Positions 44,688-53,684 of a DNA stretch of 64,000 nucleotides are shown one piece after another. The position numbers were made by a program, and so were the translations under genes. A model generated the notes under the pieces. The model made no database searches. It was given only the letters and a program-made list of their open reading frames with translations, and had not been told where the DNA came from. This DNA comes from DRPN01 sp964383915 (GTDB lineage: Bacteria > Bacteroidota > Bacteroidia > Bacteroidales > VadinHA17): the NCBI GenBank assembly GCA_964383915.1, contig CAYLJE010000002.1, positions 7,271 to 71,270 of the forward strand, written 5' to 3'. Within the stretch, counting starts at the first letter, position 1; every line of letters begins with the position of its first letter.

Positions 44688-45905
44688 ATGTTAGATGTAA
44701 GAAAAATTCGCAACGATTTTCCCATACTTGAGGAAAAAGTATATGGAAAGCCTCTTGTTTACCTGGATAATGGAGCTACTACCCAAAAACCAAGTGTTGT
44801 ACTCGAGGCAATTAAACGATTGTATAACCACGAAAACGGCAATGTCCACCGGGGGGTTCATCACCTGAGTACGGTAACCACAGAAAACTATGAAGCAGCA
44901 CGTGAGACCGTAAAGGATTTTATTCATGCGAAACATTCCCATGAAATTATTTTCACACAAGGAACCACCAGCTCCATCAATGCGGTTGCTTTTTCTTTCG
45001 GAGAAAAATATGTACATGCCGGCGATGAAATTATAGTGTCCGAGATGGAACATCATGCCAATATTGTTCCATGGCAGATGCTGTGTGAACGCAAGGGAGC
45101 CCGGTTAAAAGTACTTCCTGTGGACGACAAGGGAGACCTGATGCTGGATAAAATGGAGTCGTTGATTTCTGAAAAAACGAAACTGGTAGCGGTGACTCAT
45201 GTGTCCAATGTGTTAGGCACCATCAATCCCCTAAAAGAAATTGTTGTCATAGCGCATACGCATAATATTCCTGTTCTGGTGGATGGAGCACAGGGCATCC
45301 AGCATGAAAAGGTGGATGTGCAGGTACTGGATTGTGATTTTTATGTCTTCTCGGGGCACAAAATCTACGGTCCGACAGGCATCGGCGTACTATACGGTAA
45401 AGAGAAATGGCTCAACGAAATGCCTCCTTATCAGGGCGGTGGTGACATGATCAAAAAAGTAACATTTGAAAAAACAACCTATATGGAACTGCCTTTAAAA
45501 TTCGAGGCCGGGACCATGAATTATATCGGAGCCATTGGCCTGGGTAAAGCGCTCGAGTACATTCAGAAAATAGGGATGAATGATATAATTTCTTACGAAA
45601 ATGAGCTGTTGGATTATGCAACGGAAAAATTAAGCAGTATCCAGGGATTAAAGATTTACGGGACCTCTGAACATAAAACAGGGATTATCTCTTTTTTGAT
45701 TGGAGATATCCATGCCTATGATACCGGAATGATCCTTGATAAACTCGGAATAGCGGTACGTACCGGCCATCATTGTGCCGAACCTATCACTGAAAAATTC
45801 GGTATCACCGGAACGGTAAGGGCTTCTTTTACTTTTTATAATACAAAAGAAGAGATAGACGTTCTTTATAACGGACTGTTGAAGGTCATTGAAATGCTTG
45901 GATAA
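44688..45905 (+). CDS. sufS: Cysteine desulfurase SufS
   Basis: A 405-aa PLP enzyme that takes sulfur from cysteine for Fe-S assembly. Features are YLDNGATTQKP, SEMEHHANIVPWQ, VLVDGAQGIQH, the PLP lysine in FSGHKIYGPTGIGVLYG (about residue 226), and the catalytic Cys in RTGHHCAEPI (about 362), the latter of the SufS/CsdA class. It works with the SufE encoded 18 bp downstream. Confidence 0.97.
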   Translation: MLDVRKIRNDFPILEEKVYGKPLVYLDNGATTQKPSVVLEAIKRLYNHENGNVHRGVHHLSTVTTENYEAARETVKDFIHAKHSHEIIFTQGTTSSINAVAFSFGEKYVHAGDEIIVSEMEHHANIVPWQMLCERKGARLKVLPVDDKGDLMLDKMESLISEKTKLVAVTHVSNVLGTINPLKEIVVIAHTHNIPVLVDGAQGIQHEKVDVQVLDCDFYVFSGHKIYGPTGIGVLYGKEKWLNEMPPYQGGGDMIKKVTFEKTTYMELPLKFEAGTMNYIGAIGLGKALEYIQKIGMNDIISYENELLDYATEKLSSIQGLKIYGTSEHKTGIISFLIGDIHAYDTGMILDKLGIAVRTGHHCAEPITEKFGITGTVRASFTFYNTKEEIDVLYNGLLKVIEMLG

Positions 45906-45923
45906 TCTTTAATTTATAGGAAA

Positions 45924-46355
45924 ATGAGTATCGAAGAAATACAAAAAGAAATTGTCGGGGAATTCAGCGTTTACGACGATTGGATGGATAAATACAATTA
46001 TTTGATCGAATTGGCGAAAGAATTGCCTGTGATCGATCCCAAATACAAAACAGATCGGTATTTGATAGATGGTTGTACCTCCAGGGTTTGGCTGCATGCA
46101 GAAATGGAGGGGGATCAGATGATTATTACAGCCGATAGCGATGCTATCATTACCAAAGGGATTGTGGCCCTTCTGGTACGGGTATTCTCCGAACATACGC
46201 CTGAGGAAATAAAGAATGCCGAATTGTATTTTCTGGATGATATCGGTTTAAAAGAGAACCTGTCCCCGACACGGGCCAACGGACTGCTGGCTATGATTCG
46301 TCAGATACGTATGTATGCCCTGGCTTATTATACCAAACAGCAAAAGGAGAAATAA
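45924..46355 (+). CDS. sufE: Sulfur acceptor protein SufE
   Basis: A 143-aa protein that accepts persulfide sulfur from SufS and passes it to SufB. The acceptor cysteine is in LIDGCTSRVWLHAE (about residue 51). Other family landmarks are EEIQKEIVGEFSVYDDWMDKYNYLIELAKELP and a C-terminal SPTRANGLLAMIRQIRMYA. Spaced 2 bp from the next gene. Confidence 0.95.
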   Translation: MSIEEIQKEIVGEFSVYDDWMDKYNYLIELAKELPVIDPKYKTDRYLIDGCTSRVWLHAEMEGDQMIITADSDAIITKGIVALLVRVFSEHTPEEIKNAELYFLDDIGLKENLSPTRANGLLAMIRQIRMYALAYYTKQQKEK

Positions 46356-46357
46356 CC

Positions 46358-46684
46358 ATGGATGAGAAAATAGACACCTTTGTACTGGAAGGGAAAATTG
46401 TTATTGAATTAAAAAATATCTATGACCCGGAAATCCCGGCGGTAAACATCTATGATCTTGGTTTGATTTATGAAATAGATGTCCGGGAAGATGGTACGGT
46501 AATGCTTAAAATGACACTGACAGCGCCCAATTGTCCCATTGCCGACCAGATTCTGAATGAGGTGGATCAACGGATACGGAATGTCCCGGGCGTAAAAGAC
46601 ATGGATCTTGTACTCACATTCGATCCCCCCTGGGATACAAACATGATGTCGGAAGAAGCCCAGTTAATGCTGGGCATGCTTTGA
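46358..46684 (+). CDS. DUF59/MIP18-family Fe-S assembly protein (SufT-like)
   Basis: A 108-aa protein with the MIP18 (DUF59) fold: IYDPEIPAVNIYDLGLIYEI near the N-terminus, the conserved TLTAPNCPIADQI with a Cys, and VLTFDPPWDTNMMSEEAQ toward the end. Proteins of this group (SufT, PaaD, CIA2-like) help Fe-S cluster maturation. Its position as last gene of the suf operon, 2 bp from sufE, supports this role. The symbol sufT is commonly used but is not certain here. Confidence 0.88.
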   Translation: MDEKIDTFVLEGKIVIELKNIYDPEIPAVNIYDLGLIYEIDVREDGTVMLKMTLTAPNCPIADQILNEVDQRIRNVPGVKDMDLVLTFDPPWDTNMMSEEAQLMLGML

Positions 46685-46788
46685 GACAAATCATAAGACC
46701 GCCTGAGAATAGAATAGCGTAAATATAATTGGAACAGCCCCATAAAAAAACTAACTTGAGGGTGTTTTTTGATCCAATTATAAGGCAA

Positions 46789-48333
46789 ATGAGTGTATCG
46801 GAGTCCGGTTACAGCTTGTTCAGAAAACAGGGAGTTTTCTTTTATATGCTGTTTTTTCTGGCTCTTTATGTATTGTTTCCTACCTGTAACTCCTCCCTTG
46901 ATGCTTACAATTATGCTGCCGCCGTAAAATACGGAGAGCATCTCTTTACCCCGCATCATCTCCTGTATAATGCTTTGCTGTATGTTCTTCTTTATCCCGT
47001 GCGGACTGTTTTTCCATCTGTTGACGTATTGTCTGCCGGTAAAATGGTAAATGCTCTTTTTTCGGTGATCAGCCTGATTGTTATGAACGGGATCATGAAG
47101 AGACTCCGGACAAGTCACAGAGACCGTATCCTGTATTTGTCGATTATAGCATTTAGTTATGTTGTCTGGAGATATAGTTCCGAGAATGAGACCTATATTA
47201 TCCCGGTAACATTCTCTCTGGCCGGTAGCTTTTTTTTTCTGGGTTATCTTCGGTCTCCCAATCGCTTGTTCTTCATTTTTTTAAGTGGTTTATTTGCATC
47301 ACTGGCTTGCCTGATTCATCAGGTGCAGGTATTCTGGTGGCTGGGATTGTTAGCAGGAGTTGTGTTTTACAGGCAAAAGAAGCCGTTCCTTCCTGTTATT
47401 TCTTATGTCATCCCGGCCTTGATGGTGCCATTGGGTTATCTGCTGGTGATGGCTTTTGCCTCGAAACAACCGGTAACAACAGGAAACCTTTTAAGATTTG
47501 CCTTTTATGATTATTATAACGGGGTCGCACGACCCGGAGTTGGATGGCAAAATTTCTTTTTTATTATCCTTAACAGTATCAGAATCTTTTACCAGATTCA
47601 TACGGATATCTTATTATTCGTTAAAAAAAATATTTTATTTCTGCTTCCCTTGCTATTTATGGTTTATTTCCTTTATCTGTTGGTGAAATCCGCTTTTCAG
47701 CATACACTGTTAACCAAGGTGATGAACGTTGATTTTGTTTCTAAATATTTTGGGACGATTCACGGACTTATTTTTGGATTACAGTTTCTGTTTGCCTTTT
47801 TTTCTTCCGGAAATATTGAGTTTATGGTGATGCTTCCTTATCTTATCATTATTGTGGCTGCTGTGTTTCTTCGAATGAACCTGAAGATACTGACTATTTT
47901 GTCTATGACTTTACTTGTTTGGAATTTCGGATATGCCATTTATCCTGACCATATTTACCGGGACTATAATGATGAAAAGCTTGTGGATTATATTATCAAT
48001 CATCCGAAAGATGTTTTCCTTATCAGGAATCAGGATATGGTAAACCGGTATTATTATGCCACAGGGAAGGATAATTATAAAAATATTATACTGTACAAAC
48101 AAATTAACAGCAGGGAAGAGCTAAAACGTTTTGCAGATACGACCGGTGTTTTTTATACGGATGTCATTGGGAAACCGGTTTCGTATGGCCGGGAATTTTT
48201 AACGGAGCGATTGCTTCCGGAAGAGGTATTTGACTCTTTATCGTTTATCCGGAAGCCTGTTTATACATACCGTGGTTTATACGGCATCACAACAGTGTAC
48301 AAAATATCTTATAAAGAAAATGAAAGTCATTAA
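46789..48333 (+). CDS. Polytopic membrane protein, GT-C glycosyltransferase-like (function unknown)
   Basis: A 514-aa protein with about ten to eleven hydrophobic segments. After the first membrane segment it has SSLDAYNYAAAVKYGEHLFTPHH, where an acidic residue in the first outer loop followed by aromatic/His residues recalls GT-C membrane glycosyltransferases, which use lipid-linked sugars. The last ~110 residues (from about 400) are soluble, including DVFLIRNQDMVNRYYYATG. I cannot place it in a named family. ATG 46789 is preferred over an upstream TTG at 46729. The gene follows the suf operon by about 100 bp and precedes the glycine-lipid genes, but neither suggests a function. Confidence 0.7.
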   Translation: MSVSESGYSLFRKQGVFFYMLFFLALYVLFPTCNSSLDAYNYAAAVKYGEHLFTPHHLLYNALLYVLLYPVRTVFPSVDVLSAGKMVNALFSVISLIVMNGIMKRLRTSHRDRILYLSIIAFSYVVWRYSSENETYIIPVTFSLAGSFFFLGYLRSPNRLFFIFLSGLFASLACLIHQVQVFWWLGLLAGVVFYRQKKPFLPVISYVIPALMVPLGYLLVMAFASKQPVTTGNLLRFAFYDYYNGVARPGVGWQNFFFIILNSIRIFYQIHTDILLFVKKNILFLLPLLFMVYFLYLLVKSAFQHTLLTKVMNVDFVSKYFGTIHGLIFGLQFLFAFFSSGNIEFMVMLPYLIIIVAAVFLRMNLKILTILSMTLLVWNFGYAIYPDHIYRDYNDEKLVDYIINHPKDVFLIRNQDMVNRYYYATGKDNYKNIILYKQINSREELKRFADTTGVFYTDVIGKPVSYGREFLTERLLPEEVFDSLSFIRKPVYTYRGLYGITTVYKISYKENESH

Positions 48334-48485
48334 TATCTAAAACGACAGGCACAGGCGGTCCATGACAAACTTTTTCTTTTCAGCGTTTGGATTTTTGACG
48401 TTTTATCAAAGGGATGCTTGTTTATTCTTCTGATATATCAAATGATTTTTTAAATTTGATATTATTTTTTAATGATATTTGGAAA

Positions 48486-49325
48486 ATGTCAGAAGAGATT
48501 TCACTCATAGATATAGAAAAGGCCATTGCAGATAAAAATCCGAGGTTACTGAAAGTACTGCCTCGTTTTGTCATTCGATATTTAAAACGAATCACCCATC
48601 AGGATGAACTAAATAAATTTCTGAGTCAATATGGTCATCTGGAGGGTCTTCCTCTTGTGGAGAAAGCGTTGGATTTCATGGGAACTACTTATGTAACAGA
48701 AGGACTTGAAAATATTCCAGGAGAAGGTCGTTTTATTTTTGCATCCAATCATCCTTTGGGAGGGCTGGACGGACTGGTTTTTATCAAGGTTATTGGAAGT
48801 ATTTTTCCCGAGGTCAGGTTTCCTGTAAATGACCTTCTTTTAAATATAGGTAACATGGATACCGTCTTCCTCCCGATAAACAAACATGGAGCACAGAGCC
48901 GGAAGGCGGTAAGTGCCATTGAAGAAGCATATGCATCTGATGCACAGATTCTTTATTTTCCGGCAGGATTATGTTCAAGGAAAATAAAAGGAAAAATTAT
49001 TGACCTGGAATGGCAAAAACATTTTATTTCCAAAGCCATTAAATATAAAAGAGATATAATCCCAATCTGTTTTTTAGGGAAGAATTCTAAATTTTTCTAT
49101 AATCTGGCTAACCTCCGTGTTCTTTTAGGGATTAAATCAAATATTGAAATGATTTATCTTCCGAATGAAATGTTTAAACAACGCGGGAAGAAATTATTAT
49201 TGAAAGTAGGTCAGCCGATTTCATATACATTTTTCGATAAATCCCGTTCAATAAAAGAATGGGCTGCGTATGTAAAAGATATCGTTTATTCAATCGGGAG
49301 CACCATTAATAAGCCAATCGATTAA
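48486..49325 (+). CDS. glsA: Lysophospholipid-type O-acyltransferase, probable glycine-lipid enzyme GlsA
   Basis: A 279-aa PlsC-like acyltransferase. The active-site motif is FASNHPLGGLDGLVF (about residues 77-91), with the His-Asp pair spaced by five residues rather than the usual four, followed by LPINKHGAQSRKAV and FPAGLCSRKIKGKI blocks. With the GNAT-type acyltransferase encoded 37 bp downstream this forms the pair known in Bacteroides for glycine (N-acyloxyacyl-glycine) lipids: GlsB acylates the amino group, GlsA adds the second fatty acid by ester linkage. ATG 48486 is chosen over 48414 because the upstream segment is unrelated and Phe/Asn-rich. Confidence 0.8.
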   Translation: MSEEISLIDIEKAIADKNPRLLKVLPRFVIRYLKRITHQDELNKFLSQYGHLEGLPLVEKALDFMGTTYVTEGLENIPGEGRFIFASNHPLGGLDGLVFIKVIGSIFPEVRFPVNDLLLNIGNMDTVFLPINKHGAQSRKAVSAIEEAYASDAQILYFPAGLCSRKIKGKIIDLEWQKHFISKAIKYKRDIIPICFLGKNSKFFYNLANLRVLLGIKSNIEMIYLPNEMFKQRGKKLLLKVGQPISYTFFDKSRSIKEWAAYVKDIVYSIGSTINKPID

Positions 49326-49330
49326 CTTTG
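49323..49330 (+). promoter_or_regulatory. Possible -7 box for glsB overlapping glsA stop
   Basis: TAACTTTG matches TAnnTTTG and contains the glsA stop codon. It lies 32 bases before glsB. No -33 TTTG is visible; it may be chance. Confidence 0.25.
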
Positions 49331-49362
49331 CAGAAAAGTAATTATAGAAAAGTTGCCATATC

Positions 49363-50301
49363 ATGGAAGAAATAATACCGGCAGTACCAAAAAAGCTGAT
49401 AAAAAATGAGCTTACCCGTGATAAATTAATCAGAAAGACAAACAACGGAGGGAATGAGGTTTACATCTTTAGTTACCTGGATTCTCCTAATCTGATGCGT
49501 GAACTGGGTCGTCTCAGAGAGATTAGTTTCCGTGAAGCCGGAGGTGGTACCGGTAAAAGCCTGGATATTGATGAATATGATCTGGGAGATTATCCTTATA
49601 AACAATTAATTGTCTGGGATCCGGTTGAAGAAGAAATTATTGGAGGATACCGTTATTTTATCTGCCGTGAGAATGCAGATCCTTCAAAACTGGCGACCTC
49701 CCATCTTTTTAGATTTAGTGAAAAATTCATTAAAGAATATATGCCCTTTCTGGTCGAACTGGGAAGATCTTTTATACAACCTTCTTATCAGCGTACAGGG
49801 AAATCTGCAAGGAAAGGAATATTTGCCCTCGACAATCTGTGGGATGGATTAGGTGCTGTAATTATTGATAATCCGGATGTAAGATATTTCTTTGGGAAAA
49901 TGACTATGTACCCGCATTTCCATAAAAAAGCCCGTAATCTCATCTTATATTTTCTGGATAATTATTTTGGAGACCGGGAAAATCTCATTGTCCCCATTGA
50001 AAAACTGCACCCGGAATACGACAAAAAGGCAATGGAAAAAATATTCCCCGGAACGAATTATCTTGAAGATTATAAAATCTTGTCCCAGATTGTCAGGGAA
50101 ATGAGAGAAAATATTCCTCCTCTGTTTAATGCGTATATGAATCTGTCTCCCACCATGAAAGTCTTTGGCACAGTTATTAATCATGAATTCGGGGATGTGG
50201 AAGAAACCGGATTAATGATTACCCTGAGAGATCTTTATATCAAAAAAGTAAACAGACATCTTGCTTCTTATGATGAGAATTTTCGTTTGGCCGGAGACTG
50301 A
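49363..50301 (+). CDS. glsB: GNAT-type N-acyltransferase, probable glycine-lipid enzyme GlsB
   Basis: A 312-aa protein related to OlsB-type acyl-ACP N-acyltransferases. Landmarks are LGRLREISFREAGGGTGKSLD (about residues 47-67), DEYDLGDYPYKQLIVWDP, IIGGYRYF, and VELGRSFIQPSYQRTGKSARKG (about 131-152), the last typical of this hemolysin/GNAT group. It would transfer a 3-hydroxyacyl chain to glycine, the first step of glycine lipids and commendamide-like compounds. The product could instead be an ornithine or other amino-acid lipid. Pairing with glsA supports the call. Confidence 0.8.
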   Translation: MEEIIPAVPKKLIKNELTRDKLIRKTNNGGNEVYIFSYLDSPNLMRELGRLREISFREAGGGTGKSLDIDEYDLGDYPYKQLIVWDPVEEEIIGGYRYFICRENADPSKLATSHLFRFSEKFIKEYMPFLVELGRSFIQPSYQRTGKSARKGIFALDNLWDGLGAVIIDNPDVRYFFGKMTMYPHFHKKARNLILYFLDNYFGDRENLIVPIEKLHPEYDKKAMEKIFPGTNYLEDYKILSQIVREMRENIPPLFNAYMNLSPTMKVFGTVINHEFGDVEETGLMITLRDLYIKKVNRHLASYDENFRLAGD

Positions 50302-50314
50302 TGAGGAAGTCCCC

Positions 50315-52213
50315 TTAATAAGCCCGCTCGTTGCGTCCTTCTATATAATTAACAAATGATTTGTTTACCACCCTGTTTCCTCCCGGGGTTGGATAGTTGC
50401 CCGTGAAATACCAGTCTCCGAGATTCTTGGGACAGGCTTTATGAAGATTTTCAATGCTTTGGTAGAGAACACTTACTTTTGTCTGAACTTCAGCAGTTCT
50501 CAGCAGGAAAGCAATTTTATCCGATATCTGTTCTGCGGTAAAAGGATGGTAAATTTCTTTTACATAATTAGGTATTTTTTCCCTGGGGAGTTTATCCTGC
50601 TCCCGGGCTTTCAGGTAAACACTGTTGATGATATCTTCCTGCCTGTTTTCTTTCAACAATTCTATGGCCGCTTTAAAAGCAATAAAATCGGATAATTTCG
50701 CCATATCTATTCCGTAACAATCCGGATATCTTAACTGAGGGGAAGAGGAGACTACAATAATTTGTTTTGGGTGTAAACGGTCGAGGATACGAATAATACT
50801 TTCCCTTAAAGTGGTTCCACGGACAATAGAATCATCTATAACAACCAGGTTATCCTTAAAATCCCGGATAATACCATAGGTGACATCATATACATGCCCT
50901 ACCAAATCCTTTCTTCCGGCATCCTGCGCAATGAAAGTTCTCAGTTTGATGTCTTTAACCGCAACTTTTTCCACCCGTGGGCGGGCCTGGATAATTTTTT
51001 CTACCTTTTGTGGATCCAGCGGCGTAGGCAGGGTCATGATCTTATGAATTTTCTCTTTGTTTATTTCATCCTCAATGCCTTTTATCATTCCGTAAAATGC
51101 CGATTCGGCCGTATTCGGGATATATGAAAACACCGTATTCTCCAGGTCATGATCCAGTATTTTTGTTAGTGGTGGCACCAATAATCGTCCCAGTTCTTTT
51201 CTTTCATTATAAATCTCAGCATCACTGCCACGGGAGAAATAGATGCGTTCAAAAGAACAGGATCTGATAAGGTTCGATTCCCGTATCTGTTTCAGGCTGG
51301 TATCTCCGTTTTTTTTAATAATTAATGCTTTCCCCGGAGGAAGTTCTTTAACCTCCTCATAAGGAACGTTCAGTGCTGTTTGTATAACAGGCCGTTCTGA
51401 GGCGCTAACAGCAATATCTTCATTTTCATAGTAAAATGCAGGACGGATACCCCATGGATCCCTCATTACAAACGAATCTCCGTGTCCGATCATTCCGGTT
51501 ATTACGTACCCTCCATCCCATCGTTTACTTGCTTTCCTGAGAATATTTGCAACATCCAGATGCTTTTCGATCATCGGAGTTATTTCAAAGTTACTATGTC
51601 CCTGGTTTTTAAATTTTCTAAACAGGGTTTCATTTTCCTCATCCAGGAAATGCCCCATGTTCTCCAATACGGTAACCGTATCTGAGAAATCTTTTGGCGT
51701 TTGTCCGATATCAATCAGGCTTTGGAACAATTCCCCGGTATTGGTCATGTTAAAGTTTCCCGCCAGGACAAGATTTCTGGATCTCCAGTTATTTTCCCGC
51801 ATTACCGGATGCACATGTTCGATATTGTTTTTTCCAAATGTTCCGTAACGCAGATGGCCCATGTATAATTCTCCTGCAAAAGGAATGTTTTCTTTTGCCC
51901 AGACAGGATCCTGTATCAATTCGGCATGATGACCTTCCCCTGATAGTTTTTTATGTATTTTATCAAACACATCCTGGATAGAATTATCCGAGTTGGAGCG
52001 ATATCTGTGTAAATATTTCTTACCGGGAGACACATCCATTTTCAAACATACGGCTCCGGCGCCATCCTGCCCCCGGTTATGTTGTTTTTCCATCAGCAGA
52101 TACAACTTATTCAATCCGTATTGCCAGGATCCGTAATTGATGCGGTAATACTCCAGGTTTTTTTTCAGCCTGATCAGGACAATTCCACATTCATGTTGCA
52201 ATGTATCACTCAT
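50315..52213 (-). CDS. PurF-like glutamine phosphoribosyl amidotransferase paralogue, 632 aa
   Basis: A class II glutamine amidotransferase joined to a phosphoribosyltransferase domain. The N-terminal nucleophile would be Cys9 in MSDTLQHECGIV, exposed after removing eight residues; HNRGQDGAG (about 44-52) and MGHLRYGTFG are standard glutaminase motifs. The PRPP loop is VVIDDSIVRGTTLRESI. The protein is over 130 residues longer than ordinary PurF (about 470-505 aa), with extra sequence in the glutaminase half and at the C-terminus. This large form is seen in Bacteroidota beside a normal PurF; whether it makes phosphoribosylamine is unknown. Confidence 0.85.
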   Translation of the reverse strand: MSDTLQHECGIVLIRLKKNLEYYRINYGSWQYGLNKLYLLMEKQHNRGQDGAGAVCLKMDVSPGKKYLHRYRSNSDNSIQDVFDKIHKKLSGEGHHAELIQDPVWAKENIPFAGELYMGHLRYGTFGKNNIEHVHPVMRENNWRSRNLVLAGNFNMTNTGELFQSLIDIGQTPKDFSDTVTVLENMGHFLDEENETLFRKFKNQGHSNFEITPMIEKHLDVANILRKASKRWDGGYVITGMIGHGDSFVMRDPWGIRPAFYYENEDIAVSASERPVIQTALNVPYEEVKELPPGKALIIKKNGDTSLKQIRESNLIRSCSFERIYFSRGSDAEIYNERKELGRLLVPPLTKILDHDLENTVFSYIPNTAESAFYGMIKGIEDEINKEKIHKIMTLPTPLDPQKVEKIIQARPRVEKVAVKDIKLRTFIAQDAGRKDLVGHVYDVTYGIIRDFKDNLVVIDDSIVRGTTLRESIIRILDRLHPKQIIVVSSSPQLRYPDCYGIDMAKLSDFIAFKAAIELLKENRQEDIINSVYLKAREQDKLPREKIPNYVKEIYHPFTAEQISDKIAFLLRTAEVQTKVSVLYQSIENLHKACPKNLGDWYFTGNYPTPGGNRVVNKSFVNYIEGRNERAY

Positions 52214-52246
52214 AGATTTGTCAAATTATGCAATCTGATAACCCGC

Positions 52247-52254
52247 CAAAATTA
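52247..52254 (-). promoter_or_regulatory. -7 promoter box for the PurF-like gene
   Basis: On the minus strand TAATTTTG matches TAnnTTTG, 33 bases before the start codon. No purine riboswitch-like structure is visible in the short leader. Confidence 0.45.
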
Positions 52255-52314
52255 GGGATAATTCCGACGCTAACGAAGAAAATAAAATTTCATTAGAGCA
52301 TTTTTGACGAAACA

Positions 52315-52764
52315 TCAATCAATGTTGGGGAATTTAATGATATCCTTTACAATATAAGCAGTTGGATATTTCTTTTTAATTTCCTGAAAAACTTTTAAAG
52401 CATTACTTTTTGTTCTGAAATCACCTATCCTCACTTTGTAAAAAGGGGATTGGTATAATATATAGACAGGATAATCCGGGAATGATGATAAAAAATCAGC
52501 TTTTAACCGGATAGCTTGTTCCCGGGCAGCAGGTCCTGAATTAAAAAAAAGCTGTATGCGATAGCCGTCTATTCCCCTTTTCCTTTTGTTCTGGCGTATG
52601 TGACGTTCAATAATCGAGGATATCCTGGCATCCTGCCGGATCGTAATTGTTCCTTCCTGCAACCTCTCATCCTTGTTATTTATCCCTGTTTTATCCTGGG
52701 AATATGCTACAAAAGATAGGAATAAGGCGCTGAGAAAAAAAAAGAAGATTGCTTTGCGTCTCAT
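52315..52764 (-). CDS. Exported SPOR-domain protein
   Basis: A 149-aa protein. The N-terminal signal sequence (MRRKAIFFFFLSALFLSFVAYS) is followed by a short linker and a C-terminal SPOR domain: GYRIQLFFNSGP, then YPVYILYQSPFYKVRIGDF and a final strand. SPOR domains bind glycan strands of septal peptidoglycan stripped of stem peptides, so a periplasmic, division-related location is likely. The start at 52764 lies one base after the Usp stop codon. Confidence 0.82.
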   Translation of the reverse strand: MRRKAIFFFFLSALFLSFVAYSQDKTGINNKDERLQEGTITIRQDARISSIIERHIRQNKRKRGIDGYRIQLFFNSGPAAREQAIRLKADFLSSFPDYPVYILYQSPFYKVRIGDFRTKSNALKVFQEIKKKYPTAYIVKDIIKFPNID

Positions 52765-52765
52765 T

Positions 52766-53608
52766 TTAAAATTTTGCATAGGACGGATGAATACTTAATA
52801 CAGGAATAGGAGAATGATTCACCATCTCCTGTGCTTCACTACTCAAATACATTCTCATTGGATTTCCACGATGGTTACTTACCATGGATATTAACTGGGC
52901 TTCTGCATGTACTGCATAGGCGATGGTCAAATCGGCAACATCACTACCTTTGAAAGAATCTCTTAAGGTCTTAACCCCTCTTTTTTCAAGATAATCTGCA
53001 GATTGGTCTGCATATTTGTTTAATCGTGCAATAATATCTTTGTTATTGGTCTCGCGTACATCAATCACATGGACTTCCGCTTTAAATATTTTAGCCAGAT
53101 CACAGGTGTAAGGGACCTTTACTCTGGTGTCTTGTCGGGCATCGATCGGTAAAACAATTTTATTGATAAGCATTTTTTTGAAGCCATTACGGATAGTCAT
53201 TACCGGACAAGGTGCTTTACAAACCACACGGTAAGCATTACTCCCTAACCAAAATTCTTCAAAGCCCGATATCCCATGTGTCCCCATTACGATCATCTTT
53301 GAATGATCCTTCTCTGACTGATCTGTAATCCCCTTATAAATCCGGCCTTCCCGGATTACATAATCAAAAGTGCCTCCTCCCTTGTATTTGGGTTTGTATC
53401 CTGATATGATATCTTCACAGAAATCTTCGGTTGTTTTAATGTAAGCTTTGTCTGTTCCTTCAAGAATAAAAGGTTTATCATAATTCTTATCTTTACGTAC
53501 ATGAACAATGCGTAAATTTAACATGAACGTATTCGCAAGGAAGATCGCATGATCCAGTGCATTCATGGAGTCTTTTGAAAAATCGACAGGAACAAGTATG
53601 TTTTGCAT
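52766..53608 (-). CDS. Universal stress protein with two tandem Usp domains
   Basis: A 280-aa cytosolic protein made of two Usp folds. Domain 1 starts MQNILVPVDFSKDSMNALDHA and has the nucleotide loop MIVMGTHGISGFEEFWLGSN (G-2x-G-9x-G-like), so it may bind ATP. Domain 2 starts INKIVLPIDARQDTRVKV and ends with ISMVSNHRGNPMRMYLSSEA, where the loop is less typical. ATG 53608 is chosen because the conserved fold begins there and the promoter at 53641-53672 would put the transcript start inside any longer version. It is followed directly by the SPOR gene. Confidence 0.88.
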   Translation of the reverse strand: MQNILVPVDFSKDSMNALDHAIFLANTFMLNLRIVHVRKDKNYDKPFILEGTDKAYIKTTEDFCEDIISGYKPKYKGGGTFDYVIREGRIYKGITDQSEKDHSKMIVMGTHGISGFEEFWLGSNAYRVVCKAPCPVMTIRNGFKKMLINKIVLPIDARQDTRVKVPYTCDLAKIFKAEVHVIDVRETNNKDIIARLNKYADQSADYLEKRGVKTLRDSFKGSDVADLTIAYAVHAEAQLISMVSNHRGNPMRMYLSSEAQEMVNHSPIPVLSIHPSYAKF

Positions 53609-53640
53609 AATATTCGGATTTTGTTGATTTGTCAAGTAAT

Positions 53641-53672
53641 CAAAAATAGAAAATAGTTTTTATAAAATCAAA
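53641..53672 (-). promoter_or_regulatory. Consensus Bacteroidota promoter of the Usp-SPOR pair
   Basis: On the minus strand TTTG (53669-53672), exactly 20 bases, then TATTTTTG (53641-53648). It is the best -33/-7 pair in the window, with a predicted leader of about 25 bases before the Usp ATG. Confidence 0.7.
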
Positions 53673-53684
53673 AAGAGGAAGTAA

